Positions 45,941 to 54,986 of a stretch of DNA of 64,000 nucleotides are shown in pieces. Source of the stretch: Nitratireductor sp. ZSWI3. GTDB lineage: Bacteria > Pseudomonadota > Alphaproteobacteria > Rhizobiales > Rhizobiaceae. The stretch covers positions 1-64,000 of the forward strand of contig NZ_JANKOF010000009.1 in assembly GCF_024655565.1 (NCBI RefSeq), in the 5' to 3' direction. The position numbers and the translations under genes were made by a program. The notes beneath the pieces were generated by a model. It did not search any database. It saw only the letters and a list, made by a program, of their open reading frames with translations, and was not told the origin of the DNA. Each line of letters begins with the position of its first letter. Position 1 is the stretch's first letter.

Positions 45941-47379
45941 TGGAGGTCGAATCCCCGAAATTCAAGGAAAAGGCACGCCGGGCAATTGCCGACGAGCAGT
46001 TGCAGCGCGCCATGGGCAAGGCCAGGATCGGCTTCGTCGGCAAGCGCAAGAAGGCGGTGGAGGCGCTGCCGGAATTCGAGGAACTGCGCTCCTCGGCCCG
46101 GGCCATCAAGGACCACACGCTGGCTCACCTCGATCTTTACCTGGAAGCCTATGAGCGCAAGGTGATCGCCTCGGGCGGCCAGGTGCACTGGGCCGAGACC
46201 GCCGAGGATGCGCGCCGCGCCGTGCTCGCCATCTGCCGCGCCGCGGGCGCCCGCACCGTGACCAAGGGCAAGTCCATGATCACCGAGGAGATCGCGCTCA
46301 ACGATTTCCTGGAAGAAGAGGGCATCCAGCCGGTCGAGACGGATCTCGGCGAGTACATCATCCAGTTGCGCGGCGAGCATCCGAGCCACATCATCGGCCC
46401 GGCGCTGCACCTCAACAAGGAGCAGGTGGAGGAGGATTTCCGCCGCGTGCACACCGCGCTGCCGGCAGGCCGCGACCTGTCGCAGCCCGAATCGCTGCTC
46501 GGCGAGGCGCGCGAGATCCTGCGGCCGCAATATTTCGCCGCCGATGTGGGCATCACCGGCGCCAATTTCCTGATCGCCGAGACGGGCACCTCGATCATCG
46601 TCACCAACGAGGGCAACGGCGACCTGACGCAGACCCTGCCGCGCGTGCACATCGTCGTCGCCTCGATCGAGAAGATCGTTCCGACGCTGGAGGATGCAAG
46701 CCAGCTCCTGCGCGTGCTCGCCCGCTCGGCGACCGGCCAGGACATGAGCGTCTATACGACCCTGTCCACCGGCCCGCGCCGGCCCGGCGATCCCGACGGG
46801 CCGGAGGAATACCATGTCATCCTGCTCGACAACGGCCGTTCCTCGATGCTCGGCACCGAGTTTCACGAGATGCTGCGCTGCATCCGCTGCGGCGCCTGCA
46901 TGAACCACTGCCCCGTCTACCACGCGGTCGGCGGCCATGCCTATGGCTGGGTCTATCCGGGCCCGATGGGGGCGGTGCTGACGCCATCGCTGGTCGGCGT
47001 CGACAAGGCCGGGCATCTGCCCAACGCGTCGACCTTCTGCGGCCGCTGCGAATCGGTCTGCCCGATGCAGATTCCCCTGCCGCGCATGATGCGCCATTGG
47101 CGCGAGCGCGAGTTCGAGCGTGGGCTGAACCCGGCGACGCAGCGCTTCGGCCTCGGCTTATGGGCCTTTTTCGCCCGGCGGCCGCGGCTTTACCGCCTGG
47201 CGACCGCGCTGACGATCCCGGTCCTTGCGGGGCTGGCCGGCAGCCGGGGGCGCTTCCGCTCGCTGCCGCTCGCCGGCGGCTGGACGAGGCATCGCGACCT
47301 GCCGGCGCCGGAGACGCGCACCTTCATGCAGCAATGGCGCGACCGCGAAACCCGCAAACAGGAAAGGAGCGCCGCATGA
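45940..47379 (+). CDS. lutB: Lactate utilisation iron-sulfur protein LutB
   Basis: A 479-residue subunit. An N-terminal LUD domain (TVTKGKSMITEEIALNDFLE, AETGTSIIVTNEGNGDLTQT) is followed by two 4Fe-4S motifs (CIRCGACMNHCPVYHAVGG and CGRCESVCPMQIPLPRM) and a C-terminal tail with a hydrophobic stretch. It overlaps lutA by one base and lutC by four, so the three are translationally coupled. Confidence 0.96.
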   Translation: MEVESPKFKEKARRAIADEQLQRAMGKARIGFVGKRKKAVEALPEFEELRSSARAIKDHTLAHLDLYLEAYERKVIASGGQVHWAETAEDARRAVLAICRAAGARTVTKGKSMITEEIALNDFLEEEGIQPVETDLGEYIIQLRGEHPSHIIGPALHLNKEQVEEDFRRVHTALPAGRDLSQPESLLGEAREILRPQYFAADVGITGANFLIAETGTSIIVTNEGNGDLTQTLPRVHIVVASIEKIVPTLEDASQLLRVLARSATGQDMSVYTTLSTGPRRPGDPDGPEEYHVILLDNGRSSMLGTEFHEMLRCIRCGACMNHCPVYHAVGGHAYGWVYPGPMGAVLTPSLVGVDKAGHLPNASTFCGRCESVCPMQIPLPRMMRHWREREFERGLNPATQRFGLGLWAFFARRPRLYRLATALTIPVLAGLAGSRGRFRSLPLAGGWTRHRDLPAPETRTFMQQWRDRETRKQERSAA

Positions 47380-48047
47380 GCGCGCGCGAAGCCATTCTCG
47401 GCAAGCTCAGGGGCGCCGTCGGCGGCGCCGGCGACCAGACGCGCCGCGAGGCGGTGGAAAAGCGCCTTGGCAAGCCGCCGCGCGGCCTGATCCCGGCCCG
47501 CGGGCAGGTGGAGGGCGAGGAGCGCCTCGCCCTGTTCTGCCGCATGGCCGAAGCCGTGGTGGCGACGGTCGAGCGGGTGGGAAGCGCTGACGACGTGCCG
47601 GGGGCGGTGACGCACTATCTGCGCTCAAAGAACCTCGCCCCCTCGGTGCGCATGGGCGACGACCGGCGCCTGAAGCGCATGGACTGGGCGGCGCAGAAGT
47701 CGCTGGAGGTCAAGCATGGCCGCGCCCACCGCGAGGACGAGGTCGGCGTCAGCCACGCCTTCGCCGGCGTGGCCGAAACAGGCACGGTGGCGCTGCTGTC
47801 GGGCAAGGAAAATCCGACGACGGTCAATTTCCTGCCGGATCATCACATTATCGTCGTCAACGCAAAGGACATCGCCGGCGATCTGGAAACGGTGATCTCC
47901 CGCATGAGGCGCAAATTCGGCAAGGGCGAGATGCCACGGCTCCTGAACCTGATCACCGGTCCGTCGCGTTCCGGCGATATCGAGCAGACCATGCTCCTGG
48001 GCGCGCACGGACCGCGGGCGCTGCACCTGATCGTGGTCGACGGGTGA
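47376..48047 (+). CDS. lutC: Lactate utilisation protein LutC
   Basis: A 223-residue LUD-domain protein, the third LutABC component. Typical patterns: HAFAGVAETGTVALLSGKEN, TVNFLPDHHIIVVNAKDI and LNLITGPSRSGDIEQTMLLG with the terminal GPRALHLIVVDG. The ATG at 47376 overlaps the lutB stop. The phosphoesterase gene starts 3 bp after its stop and is probably in the same transcript. No lactate permease gene is in the cluster. Confidence 0.96.
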   Translation: MSAREAILGKLRGAVGGAGDQTRREAVEKRLGKPPRGLIPARGQVEGEERLALFCRMAEAVVATVERVGSADDVPGAVTHYLRSKNLAPSVRMGDDRRLKRMDWAAQKSLEVKHGRAHREDEVGVSHAFAGVAETGTVALLSGKENPTTVNFLPDHHIIVVNAKDIAGDLETVISRMRRKFGKGEMPRLLNLITGPSRSGDIEQTMLLGAHGPRALHLIVVDG

Positions 48048-48050
48048 CGA

Positions 48051-48791
48051 ATGGGCGCTGGGGTCTCCTATAGAGAGGCTTCGACGCCCGACGGCATGCG
48101 CCTCTACGCGATCGGCGACGTCCATGGCCGGCACGACCTGATGGCCGCGCTGCATGCGCGGATCATGGAGGAGATCCTGCACGACCGGCCGGCCGATTGG
48201 CGCGTCATCTATCTGGGCGACTATGTGGACCGGGGCATGGCCTCGAGCGGCGTGGTCGAGCATCTCGCCAACCTGCGCGAGCGCGACCCGCGCGTCGTCG
48301 CGCTCGCCGGCAATCACGACGTCGGCTTTCTCGAGTTCCTGTCGAATCCCGATCCGTTCGGCCTGTTCGCCACCAATGGCGGCTTCGAGACGGCGCTGTC
48401 CTACGGGGTGGAGATCGACTTCACCTCGCGCGCGGCGATGGTGCCGGGATATCAGGCGCTGGTGAAGGCGGTGCCGCAGCACCACAAGGCCTTCCTGGCC
48501 ACGCTGCCCTTCTCGACGAGCTTCGGCGACTTCTTCTTCTGCCATGCGGGCATCCGCCCTGGCGTGCCGCTGGACGAGCAGACGGCGGACGATCTGATCT
48601 GGATTCGCCGGGAGTTCCACGCCTTCGACGGCCTGCACCCGAAGCTGGTGGTGCACGGCCACACGCCGGTGCGCGCGGCGCAGATCCTGCCCAACCGGGT
48701 CAATCTCGACACGGGCGCCTGGCAAACCGGCCGGCTGACGGCGTTGAAGCTTGAAGGAACGGATAAGGAACTGATCGAGGCGGCGGTCTGA
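48051..48791 (+). CDS. Serine/threonine-type metallophosphoesterase (PPP family)
   Basis: A 246-residue calcineurin-like phosphatase. All PPP metal motifs are present: AIGDVHGRHDLM, YLGDYVDRGMASS, LAGNHDVGF, and the late His residues in FFCHAGIRPGV and LVVHGHTPVRA. Bacterial relatives act as protein phosphatases or on small phosphoesters. It follows lutC by 3 bp, so it is expressed with the lactate operon; whether it has a role there is unknown. Confidence 0.92.
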   Translation: MGAGVSYREASTPDGMRLYAIGDVHGRHDLMAALHARIMEEILHDRPADWRVIYLGDYVDRGMASSGVVEHLANLRERDPRVVALAGNHDVGFLEFLSNPDPFGLFATNGGFETALSYGVEIDFTSRAAMVPGYQALVKAVPQHHKAFLATLPFSTSFGDFFFCHAGIRPGVPLDEQTADDLIWIRREFHAFDGLHPKLVVHGHTPVRAAQILPNRVNLDTGAWQTGRLTALKLEGTDKELIEAAV

Positions 48792-48806
48792 GAAACCGCC
48801 TGACGG

Positions 48807-48947
48807 CTACTCGATCGCTGCGGTGATGCCGTACCCGTCGACCGGATGGTGGTCGCCGACGGCGCCGGCGGAGAGAAGCCTGGCCCCGACGAGGGTGAAC
48901 GCAGACACCATGATCAGGAACAGCAATGTTGCGCGCGCGACGGTCAT
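48807..48947 (-). CDS. Small single-helix membrane protein, hypothetical
   Basis: A 46-residue reading frame starting MTVARATLLFLIMVSAFTLV, with one hydrophobic helix (about residues 5-28) and a short hydrophilic tail (GDHHPVDGYGITAAIE). ATG at 48947 with a GAGAGGA about ten bases upstream. It has the shape of many unannotated small inner-membrane proteins. I recognise no family. It is convergent with the phosphatase gene. The remainder of 48948-49085 holds no gene. Confidence 0.45.
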   Translation of the reverse strand: MTVARATLLFLIMVSAFTLVGARLLSAGAVGDHHPVDGYGITAAIE

Positions 48948-49085
48948 CCGGCAGCGGTCCTCTCGGTTTCAGGTAATGTTCGGCCCTGGTCCCCACCAGT
49001 GCCGGAGCGCTATAAGCACAATCGGCCTACAGTTAAAGAAGATTATTCTCGAATACCCTTATTAATTGTGACTGTTGCAAAATGG

Positions 49086-49201
49086 CGAGCGGGATGAGGA
49101 AAAGTGCGAAGCGGTTTTCCGCCCGCATCCCGCTCTGTTTTTTTGGACTCGATCGCGATTATGGTTCTGGATTGATTCAATCCAGAACCATCGCGATCTA
49201 G
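49086..49201. repeat. Palindromic repeat, family C copy 2
   Basis: A nearly complete match to 18217-18333: GAGCGGGATGAGGAAAAGTG, hairpin AGCGGGATG/CATCCCGCT, then a second hairpin TTCTGGATTGA/TCAATCCAGAA, ending ATCGCGATCTAG. It ends two bases before the ATG of the next gene, so it occupies that gene's whole immediate upstream region, including the ribosome-site position. Confidence 0.85.
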
Positions 49202-49202
49202 G

Positions 49203-49850
49203 ATGACCGGGATGCCGCTCCAGAACAGGGTCGATCCGTTCGGTGAAATCCGCGCCGTCGAGGCCCGCGGGCTCTTCACGGGCAATCGCGGGGTCCTGCA
49301 CGATCCCGACACCAAAACGCTTCTCAAGCGCCGCTGGACGACGAAGGCATGGATCGTCTGCGAATGCGCCTTCAAGGGGCGGCGGCGCAGCGTGATGGGC
49401 CGCAACGCGCCCTCAGGCGGGGCCGGCTGGACCGAGCTTTTTTTTCTCGACGAGGTGACGGCACTCGCCGCTGGGCACCGGCCGTGCTTCTATTGCCGCC
49501 GCGCCGCGGCAACCGATTTCATGGCGCGATTCGCCGCCGCCGCAGGCCTTGCATCGCCGAAGGTCGCCGTACTGGATGCGCGCCTGCATGGCGAGCGATG
49601 CGCCTCGGGTGGCCGCCCCCGCGCCATCGGCCGGGACGACCTGGAGACCCTGCCGGACGGGGCGATGGTGGCGGCCGGCGCGAGCGCCTTTGCTCTGCGC
49701 GATGGCGAGGCGCGCGCCTGGAGCTTTTCAGGCTATGGAAAGGGACAGCCCCAGGACCATTTGCCGGAGACGCTCGTGCTTCTGACGCCGCCGACGATCC
49801 TCGGGGTCCTGCGGGCCGGCTACCGTCCCGTCTGGCACGGGAGCGCCTGA
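49203..49850 (+). CDS. Conserved hypothetical protein with CxxC near GHRPCFYCRR
   Basis: A 215-residue cytoplasmic protein that I recall as a conserved rhizobial/proteobacterial hypothetical family. Recognisable stretches are MPLQNRVDPFGEIRAVEARG, RRWTTKAWIVCECAFKGRRR, ELFFLDEVTALAAGHRPCFY with CRRAAATDF, and the ending LVLLTPPTILGVLRAGYRPV. The CxxC pair, together with the Cys in the VCECAF strand, could bind a metal. No function can be assigned. The start is unusual: a palindromic repeat abuts the first ATG (49203). An internal ATG at 49212 is an alternative, but neither has a clear ribosome site. Confidence 0.8.
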   Translation: MTGMPLQNRVDPFGEIRAVEARGLFTGNRGVLHDPDTKTLLKRRWTTKAWIVCECAFKGRRRSVMGRNAPSGGAGWTELFFLDEVTALAAGHRPCFYCRRAAATDFMARFAAAAGLASPKVAVLDARLHGERCASGGRPRAIGRDDLETLPDGAMVAAGASAFALRDGEARAWSFSGYGKGQPQDHLPETLVLLTPPTILGVLRAGYRPVWHGSA

Positions 49851-49852
49851 CG

Positions 49853-51109
49853 TCAGGAGAATTTGCGTCGCGCGTCGAGGGCCAGCCCCGAGCCAACGCT
49901 GCCCAGAAGGTCGCCGGCGACGATGCGGGCATCCGGCAAGAGGCCGGCGACGGTTTGCTGCAGGAGCGGGATCGAGCTCGATCCGCCGGTGAGGAATACG
50001 GTGTCGATGGCGCCGGCGCCGACGCCGGCCATCGCCAGGAGCCTGGAGACCGCCTGCGCAAGACGGTGCATGGCCTCGCCGATCACCGCGTCGAAGGCCG
50101 TGCGCGTCACGGCGACGTCGGCCCCGTCGATGAAGCGGGCAAGCCGGATCCGCGTTTCCGCCTCGCCGGTGAGCGCGATCTTCGCTTCCTCGACGGCGAG
50201 CGCCAGCGAATGGCCGCGCCGTTCCTCGACCACCCGGATCAGCCGGTCGACGAGATCGCGCCGCGCGGCCTCGTAGCGGATCTGCCGAAGCTCGCTCATG
50301 ACCTCGCGCGAATACAGCGCGTTGATGCGGTGCCAGGTGGCGAGATCATTGAAATGGCGCTTCGGCAGCAGCCGCTTTCCGTCGGCGGTGGAGGAGCCGA
50401 GTCCCAGATGCGGCATCACCTCGGCGATGCTCAGGAGGCGGTCGAAATCGGTGCCGCCGATGTGGACGCCGCCATTGGCCAGAATGTCGTCCTGCCGGTC
50501 GGCCTTGCGGGCGCGCTCGGGCGCGACGCGGACGATGGAGAAGTCGGATGTGCCGCCGCCGATGTCGACGATCAGCACCAGCTCCTCGCCGGCGGCCGTC
50601 CGTTCGTAATCGAGCGCCGCGGCGATCGGCTCGAACTGAAAGGCGACATGGCGGAAGCCCTGCGCACGGGCGATCTGCTCGAGCATTGCTTCAGCCTCGG
50701 CATCGGCTGCATCGTCCTCGTCGACGAAGCGCACCGGCCGGCCGAAGACGGCCTGATCGGCCCTTGTGCCCGCCTCCGCTTCGAGCTTCCCGCGCAGATG
50801 GCCGATGAAATGGCCGAGGATATCGGCGAAGGTCATGAAGCGGGTGCGGATGCGCGTCTTCTCATGCATCAGGGAGGAGCCCAGAATGCTCTTCAGCGAG
50901 CGCATGAGGCGGCCTTCCTCCCCCTCCACATAGGCATCGATCGCCGCACGGCCGAACCGGACCCGATCGTCGTCGAAACCGAAGAACAGGGCGCTGGGCA
51001 GCGTCACCCGATCCCCCTCGAGCGGCAGCAGGCGAGCCTCTTCGGCGTTGCTCACGCCGACCGTGGAGTTGGACGTCCCGAAGTCGATTCCGCAATAGAG
51101 AGGGCTCAT
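49853..51109 (-). CDS. Hsp70-family ATPase, YegD-like
   Basis: A 418-residue actin-fold ATPase equal to an Hsp70 nucleotide-binding domain without a substrate-binding domain. Phosphate-1 motif YCGIDFGTSNSTVGVSN, phosphate-2 motif LVLIVDIGGGTSDFSIVRVA and adenosine motif VFLTGGSSSIPLLQQTVA are intact. YegD is a putative chaperone of unknown substrate. The ATG at 51109 starts just before the first motif; the open frame reaches far upstream but is not coding there. Convergent with the preceding gene, stop to stop two bases apart. Confidence 0.93.
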   Translation of the reverse strand: MSPLYCGIDFGTSNSTVGVSNAEEARLLPLEGDRVTLPSALFFGFDDDRVRFGRAAIDAYVEGEEGRLMRSLKSILGSSLMHEKTRIRTRFMTFADILGHFIGHLRGKLEAEAGTRADQAVFGRPVRFVDEDDAADAEAEAMLEQIARAQGFRHVAFQFEPIAAALDYERTAAGEELVLIVDIGGGTSDFSIVRVAPERARKADRQDDILANGGVHIGGTDFDRLLSIAEVMPHLGLGSSTADGKRLLPKRHFNDLATWHRINALYSREVMSELRQIRYEAARRDLVDRLIRVVEERRGHSLALAVEEAKIALTGEAETRIRLARFIDGADVAVTRTAFDAVIGEAMHRLAQAVSRLLAMAGVGAGAIDTVFLTGGSSSIPLLQQTVAGLLPDARIVAGDLLGSVGSGLALDARRKFS

Positions 51110-51331
51110 GGCGCGTGTCCGATCCGTTCGATTGAGGCGACCGGCCAGGGCGCGAAGATGGGCGCGGGTTCCCGTGTGGGAGCCTTGAGCGTCCGGCCAG
51201 ATGAGTGAAACGAGCCGGTGCGTATAAGCGGCTGAGGCGCAGCCCGCAAGGCGGAAGGCGGACAGAGGGCGAAAAATGCCGGCTGCCGCACGCCTCTTGA
51301 CGCCCGCCCGACGATCCACCATCAGTCCGCC

Positions 51332-52069
51332 ATGCGCGCGAACTACAAATTGCAACGGCTCTTCATCGATGCCGATCTCTTCGCCGGCGGGCTGGTCGAC
51401 ACCACTCGCGAGCAAGCCCATTACCTGATCAACGTGCTGCGCCTGCGCGAGGGCGCCGAGGTGCTTGTCTTCAACGGTCGCGACGGCGAGTGGCATGCCG
51501 AGCTTGCCGAGGCGGGCCGCAAGGTCGCGCGCCTGCGCCTGAAGAGACAGGCGCGCCCACAGACCCCGTTGCCCGACCTCGTCTATTGTTTCGCGCCGCT
51601 GAAGAAGGGGCGGCTCGACTATCTCGTGCAGAAGGCGGTGGAGATGGGCGCCGGCGTCCTCCAGCCCGTCGTCACGCAGCACACGCAGGTCGCCCGGCCT
51701 GGCACCGAGCGCCTTGCGGCGAACGTGATGGAGGCCGCCGAGCAGTGCGGCATTTTGGCCCTGCCCGAGCTTCGCGAGCCGGTCAAGCTGGACCGGCTTC
51801 TGGCAGGATGGGAGCCCGACCGCCGCCTGATCTTCTGCGACGAGGCTGCGGCCGCCGACAATCCGATCGCAGCGCTTTCGGCCGTCGAGGAAAGAAAGCT
51901 GGCACTGCTGGTGGGGCCGGAGGGTGGGTTTTCCGACGCGGAACGGGCGCAATTGCGGGCTTTGCCCTTCGTCACGGCCATACCGCTCGGGCCGCGCATC
52001 CTGCGCGCCGACACGGCGGCCGTTGCGGCCCTGGCCGTCATCCAGGCGACCATCGGAGATTGGTTATAG
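51332..52069 (+). CDS. rsmE: 16S rRNA (uracil-1498-N3)-methyltransferase
   Basis: A 245-residue SPOUT-class methyltransferase that methylates U1498 of 16S rRNA. An N-terminal PUA-like domain ([40 protein letters not shown]) precedes the trefoil-knot domain with [40 protein letters not shown] and [20 protein letters not shown], the SAM-binding knot. It is just upstream of gshA, a neighbour order seen in related genomes. Confidence 0.96.
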   Translation: MRANYKLQRLFIDADLFAGGLVDTTREQAHYLINVLRLREGAEVLVFNGRDGEWHAELAEAGRKVARLRLKRQARPQTPLPDLVYCFAPLKKGRLDYLVQKAVEMGAGVLQPVVTQHTQVARPGTERLAANVMEAAEQCGILALPELREPVKLDRLLAGWEPDRRLIFCDEAAAADNPIAALSAVEERKLALLVGPEGGFSDAERAQLRALPFVTAIPLGPRILRADTAAVAALAVIQATIGDWL

Positions 52070-52173
52070 GCCCATCGTCAAGAGAAGTTGACGCTGCGGT
52101 CAGCAGTTTTTACTTGAAGCGGATTGTCAGCATGGTCCATCAGTCGCGATGACTGATTGGCAGGAGAACCATC

Positions 52174-53547
52174 ATGGCCCGTGACACCACCGACAGCCGG
52201 CCGATCGAGCGGGTCGAAGACCTCGTCGAGGACATCGCCAAGGGCTGCAAGCCCAGGGAAAAATGGCGCATCGGCACCGAGCACGAGAAATTCCCTTTCT
52301 ACGTCGACGGCAACCGCCCGGTTCCCTATGAGGGCGAGCGCGGCATCCGCGCCATTCTCGAAGGGATGCAGCGCATCCTCGGCTGGGATCCGATCGAGGA
52401 TGCGGGAAACATCATCGGCCTCGTCGAGCCGACGGGGCAGGGGGCGATCTCCCTCGAGCCGGGCGGCCAGTTCGAGCTTTCGGGCGCGCCGCTGGAGACG
52501 CTGCACCAGACCTGCCGGGAGGGCAACGCGCATCTGGCGCAACTGCGCGAAATCGCCGAGCCGCTCGGCATCCGCTTTCTCGGCCTCGGCGGCAGCCCGA
52601 AATGGACGCTGGCCGAAACGCCGGTCATGCCGAAATCGCGCTACCAGATCATGACGGCCTACATGCCGAAGGTCGGCAGCCACGGCCTCGACATGATGTA
52701 CCGCACCTGCACCATCCAGGTGAATCTCGACTTCTCTTCGGAAGCCGACATGCGCCGCAAGATGCAGGTCGCGCAGCGCCTGCAGCCGCTGTCGACGGCC
52801 CTGTTCGCCAATTCGCCCTTCACCGAGGGGCGTCTCAACGGCTTCCAGTCGTGGCGCGGCGAGATCTGGCGCGACACCGACAACCAGCGCGCCGGTTTGC
52901 TGCCATTCGTCTTCTCGCCGCGCTTCGGCTTCGCCGATTATGTGGAGTGGGCCCTCGACGTGCCGATGTATTTCGTCATTCGCGACGGGCGCTATTACGA
53001 CTGCACGCATGTCACCTTCCGCCAGTTCATGGCCGGCGCGTTGAAGGATGAGGTGCCGGACGGCTGGCCGACCATCGGCGACTGGTCGAACCATTTGTCG
53101 ACGGTGTTCCCGGATGTGCGGCTCAAGCGTTTCCTGGAAATGCGCGGCGCCGATGGCGGCCCGTGGCGGCGCATCTGCGCGCTGCCGGCCTTCTGGGTCG
53201 GCCTGCTTTATGACGACGTGGCGCTGGATGCGGTGGAGGAATTGACGGCGGACTGGTCGTTCGAGGAAGTGCAGCAGATGCGCGATGCGGTGCCGGGCGA
53301 AGGGCTGTCGGCGCTTTTCCGCAATCACAAGCTGTTCGAGATGGCGCGCGAGGTGCTGGCGATCTCACGGACCGGCCTGACGAACCGCCGGCGCGTCAAC
53401 GCGGAAGGCTATGACGAAGCGAGCTTCCTGAGCCCGCTCGACGAGATCGTCGCGCGCGGCACCACCAGCGCTGAGGAACTGACCAACGCTTTCAACACGC
53501 GCTGGGGCGGGTCCATCGAGCCGGTGTTCCTGGAGCAGGCTTATTGA
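52174..53547 (+). CDS. gshA: Glutamate-cysteine ligase (plant/alphaproteobacterial type)
   Basis: First enzyme of glutathione synthesis, joining glutamate and cysteine with ATP. The 457-residue product belongs to the plant-like class rather than the E. coli class. Motifs include KWRIGTEHEKFPFY, GLVEPTGQGAISLEPGGQFE (ATP and metal site), GLDMMYRTCTIQVNLDFSSE and ANSPFTEGRLNGFQSWRGEI. A good AGGAG lies upstream of the ATG. A cytosolic enzyme; gshB is not in the window. Confidence 0.97.
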   Translation: MARDTTDSRPIERVEDLVEDIAKGCKPREKWRIGTEHEKFPFYVDGNRPVPYEGERGIRAILEGMQRILGWDPIEDAGNIIGLVEPTGQGAISLEPGGQFELSGAPLETLHQTCREGNAHLAQLREIAEPLGIRFLGLGGSPKWTLAETPVMPKSRYQIMTAYMPKVGSHGLDMMYRTCTIQVNLDFSSEADMRRKMQVAQRLQPLSTALFANSPFTEGRLNGFQSWRGEIWRDTDNQRAGLLPFVFSPRFGFADYVEWALDVPMYFVIRDGRYYDCTHVTFRQFMAGALKDEVPDGWPTIGDWSNHLSTVFPDVRLKRFLEMRGADGGPWRRICALPAFWVGLLYDDVALDAVEELTADWSFEEVQQMRDAVPGEGLSALFRNHKLFEMAREVLAISRTGLTNRRRVNAEGYDEASFLSPLDEIVARGTTSAEELTNAFNTRWGGSIEPVFLEQAY

Positions 53548-53644
53548 GGTGATCTCCGCACGCCGGCGTTTCCACCTGGCTGCAAAATGCTCTATCGTCG
53601 GTGCCGACGGGCGACAACGTTCCAATGCGTGAGAGGAGAGAGCC

Positions 53645-54565
53645 ATGCTTCCCTTGTTCGAAATGCTCAACAGTGCCGGGCAGGGCCAGGGGGTCGAGCA
53701 GCTGGCGCGGCAGTTCGGCCTCTCGCAGCGCCAGGCGCAGGAGGCGATGGAGGCGCTGCTGCCGGCCTTCAGCCAGGGGCTGAAGCGCAACGCGTCGGAT
53801 CCCTACGGCACCGGAAATTTCCTCGGCGCGTTGGCCTCCGGCCAGCATGCCCGCTATTTCGAGGATGCCGCCAAGGCCTTTACACCCGAGGGCATGGCTG
53901 AAGGCAACGGCATTCTCGGCCACCTGTTCGGCTCCAAGGACGTGAGCCGGGCCGTGGCGAGCCATGCGGCGCAGGCGACGGGCCTCGGAGAAGACGTTCT
54001 GAAACAGATGCTGCCGGCGCTTGCCTCGATGATCATGGGTGGGCTTTTCAAGCAGTCGACGGGGCAGATGCAGGCGGCGAGCCGCCAGCAGGCGCAGGCC
54101 GGCGGCGGCATGCTCGGTGAGCTGATGGAGCAGATGATGCGCCAGATGGGCGGGCAGGGCACGCAGCCAACCGGCCGCAATCCTTCGGGGCGCAATCCTT
54201 CGGGCATGAGCCCGTCCGACAACCCGCTGGGGCAGATCCTGGAGGGCATGTTCGGTGGCGGTGCCGGCGGCACCGCCTCGCGCGGCCCTGCTTCCGGCGG
54301 GCGCCCTGGCGCCCAGGCCGACAATCCGCTCGGCCAGATCTTCGATGAGTTTCTGCGCAATGCGCAAGGGGCAGGCCGCGGCGAGCCGCAGCAAAGGGCA
54401 CCCGAGCCGGAGCCGCGCGTGAACCCGAGCGGCCGGCCGCGCAACCCCTATGACGATCTGTTCGGCCAGATGTTCGAGACCGGCCGCAAGACGCGCGACG
54501 ACTACGAGCGTGGCGTGGAGAATATTTTCGAGCAGTTCCGCCAGGGGATGGAACGGCACCGCTAG
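53645..54565 (+). CDS. DUF937 domain protein
   Basis: A 306-residue protein. The N-terminal half (about residues 1-150) is the helical DUF937/YidB-like region: FEMLNSAGQGQGVEQLARQF, GLSQRQAQEAMEALLPAFSQ and ATGLGEDVLKQMLPALASMI. The C-terminal half is a low-complexity Gly/Pro/Asn/Arg segment with short repeats (TGRNPSGRNPSGMSPSDNPL and DNPLGQI twice). Function unknown. It ends 87 bp before the rpmH promoter; a small GAGCC/GGCTC stem near 54580 could terminate it. Confidence 0.88.
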   Translation: MLPLFEMLNSAGQGQGVEQLARQFGLSQRQAQEAMEALLPAFSQGLKRNASDPYGTGNFLGALASGQHARYFEDAAKAFTPEGMAEGNGILGHLFGSKDVSRAVASHAAQATGLGEDVLKQMLPALASMIMGGLFKQSTGQMQAASRQQAQAGGGMLGELMEQMMRQMGGQGTQPTGRNPSGRNPSGMSPSDNPLGQILEGMFGGGAGGTASRGPASGGRPGAQADNPLGQIFDEFLRNAQGAGRGEPQQRAPEPEPRVNPSGRPRNPYDDLFGQMFETGRKTRDDYERGVENIFEQFRQGMERHR

Positions 54566-54651
54566 GCTGCGCCCCGAGCCTGTCGGAACGGGCTCCGATG
54601 GCACAGGCCCGCGCCCGGCGCGACAAAGCGCCCGCCGGCGGCGCGGTTTGA

Positions 54652-54680
54652 TTGACTTTTCGGCTCCCTCTCCCTATAAG
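54652..54680 (+). promoter_or_regulatory. Sigma-70-type promoter of rpmH-rnpA-yidC
   Basis: TTGACT, 17-base spacer, TATAAG: close to consensus in an otherwise GC-rich region. The start site would be near 54687, giving a leader of about 140 bases before rpmH that contains the tandem 25-bp repeat. Confidence 0.8.
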
Positions 54681-54748
54681 CCCGGCCACGCTTGGGTCTT
54701 GGCCCGGCGGCGCGTTGTCGCGCCCTCGGCCAGGCTCTGAAAGCAAAG

Positions 54749-54798
54749 CTCCTGTTCATAGAAACAGAATGAACTCCTGTTCATAGAAACAGAACGAA
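54749..54798 (+). repeat. Tandem 25-bp repeat in the rpmH leader
   Basis: Two adjacent 25-bp copies (54749-54773, 54774-54798), each beginning CTCCTGTTCATAGAAACAGA, differing at one base. Each copy carries a small dyad CTGTT/AACAG, so the leader RNA could form two identical hairpins. They end 30 bp before the rpmH start. Confidence 0.9.
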
Positions 54799-54828
54799 GA
54801 AGGGCCGCACTCCGCGGTGTTAAAATAA

Positions 54829-54963
54829 ATGAAGCGCACTTATCAGCCCTCGAAAATCGTCCGCAAGCGCCGGCACGGCTTCCGTGCCCGCATGGCCACC
54901 ACCGGCGGCCGCCGCGTGATCGCCGCCCGCCGCGCCCGCGGTCGCAAGCGGCTCTCCGCCTAA
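54829..54963 (+). CDS. rpmH: 50S ribosomal protein L34
   Basis: A 44-residue, highly basic ribosomal protein, complete: [20 protein letters not shown] then [24 protein letters not shown]. It stands directly before rnpA, as in nearly all bacteria. The ATG at 54829 follows AT-rich sequence without a strong ribosome site. Confidence 0.98.
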   Translation: MKRTYQPSKIVRKRRHGFRARMATTGGRRVIAARRARGRKRLSA

Positions 54964-54986
54964 GCGTCGGAGGCGAGGCCGGAAAC

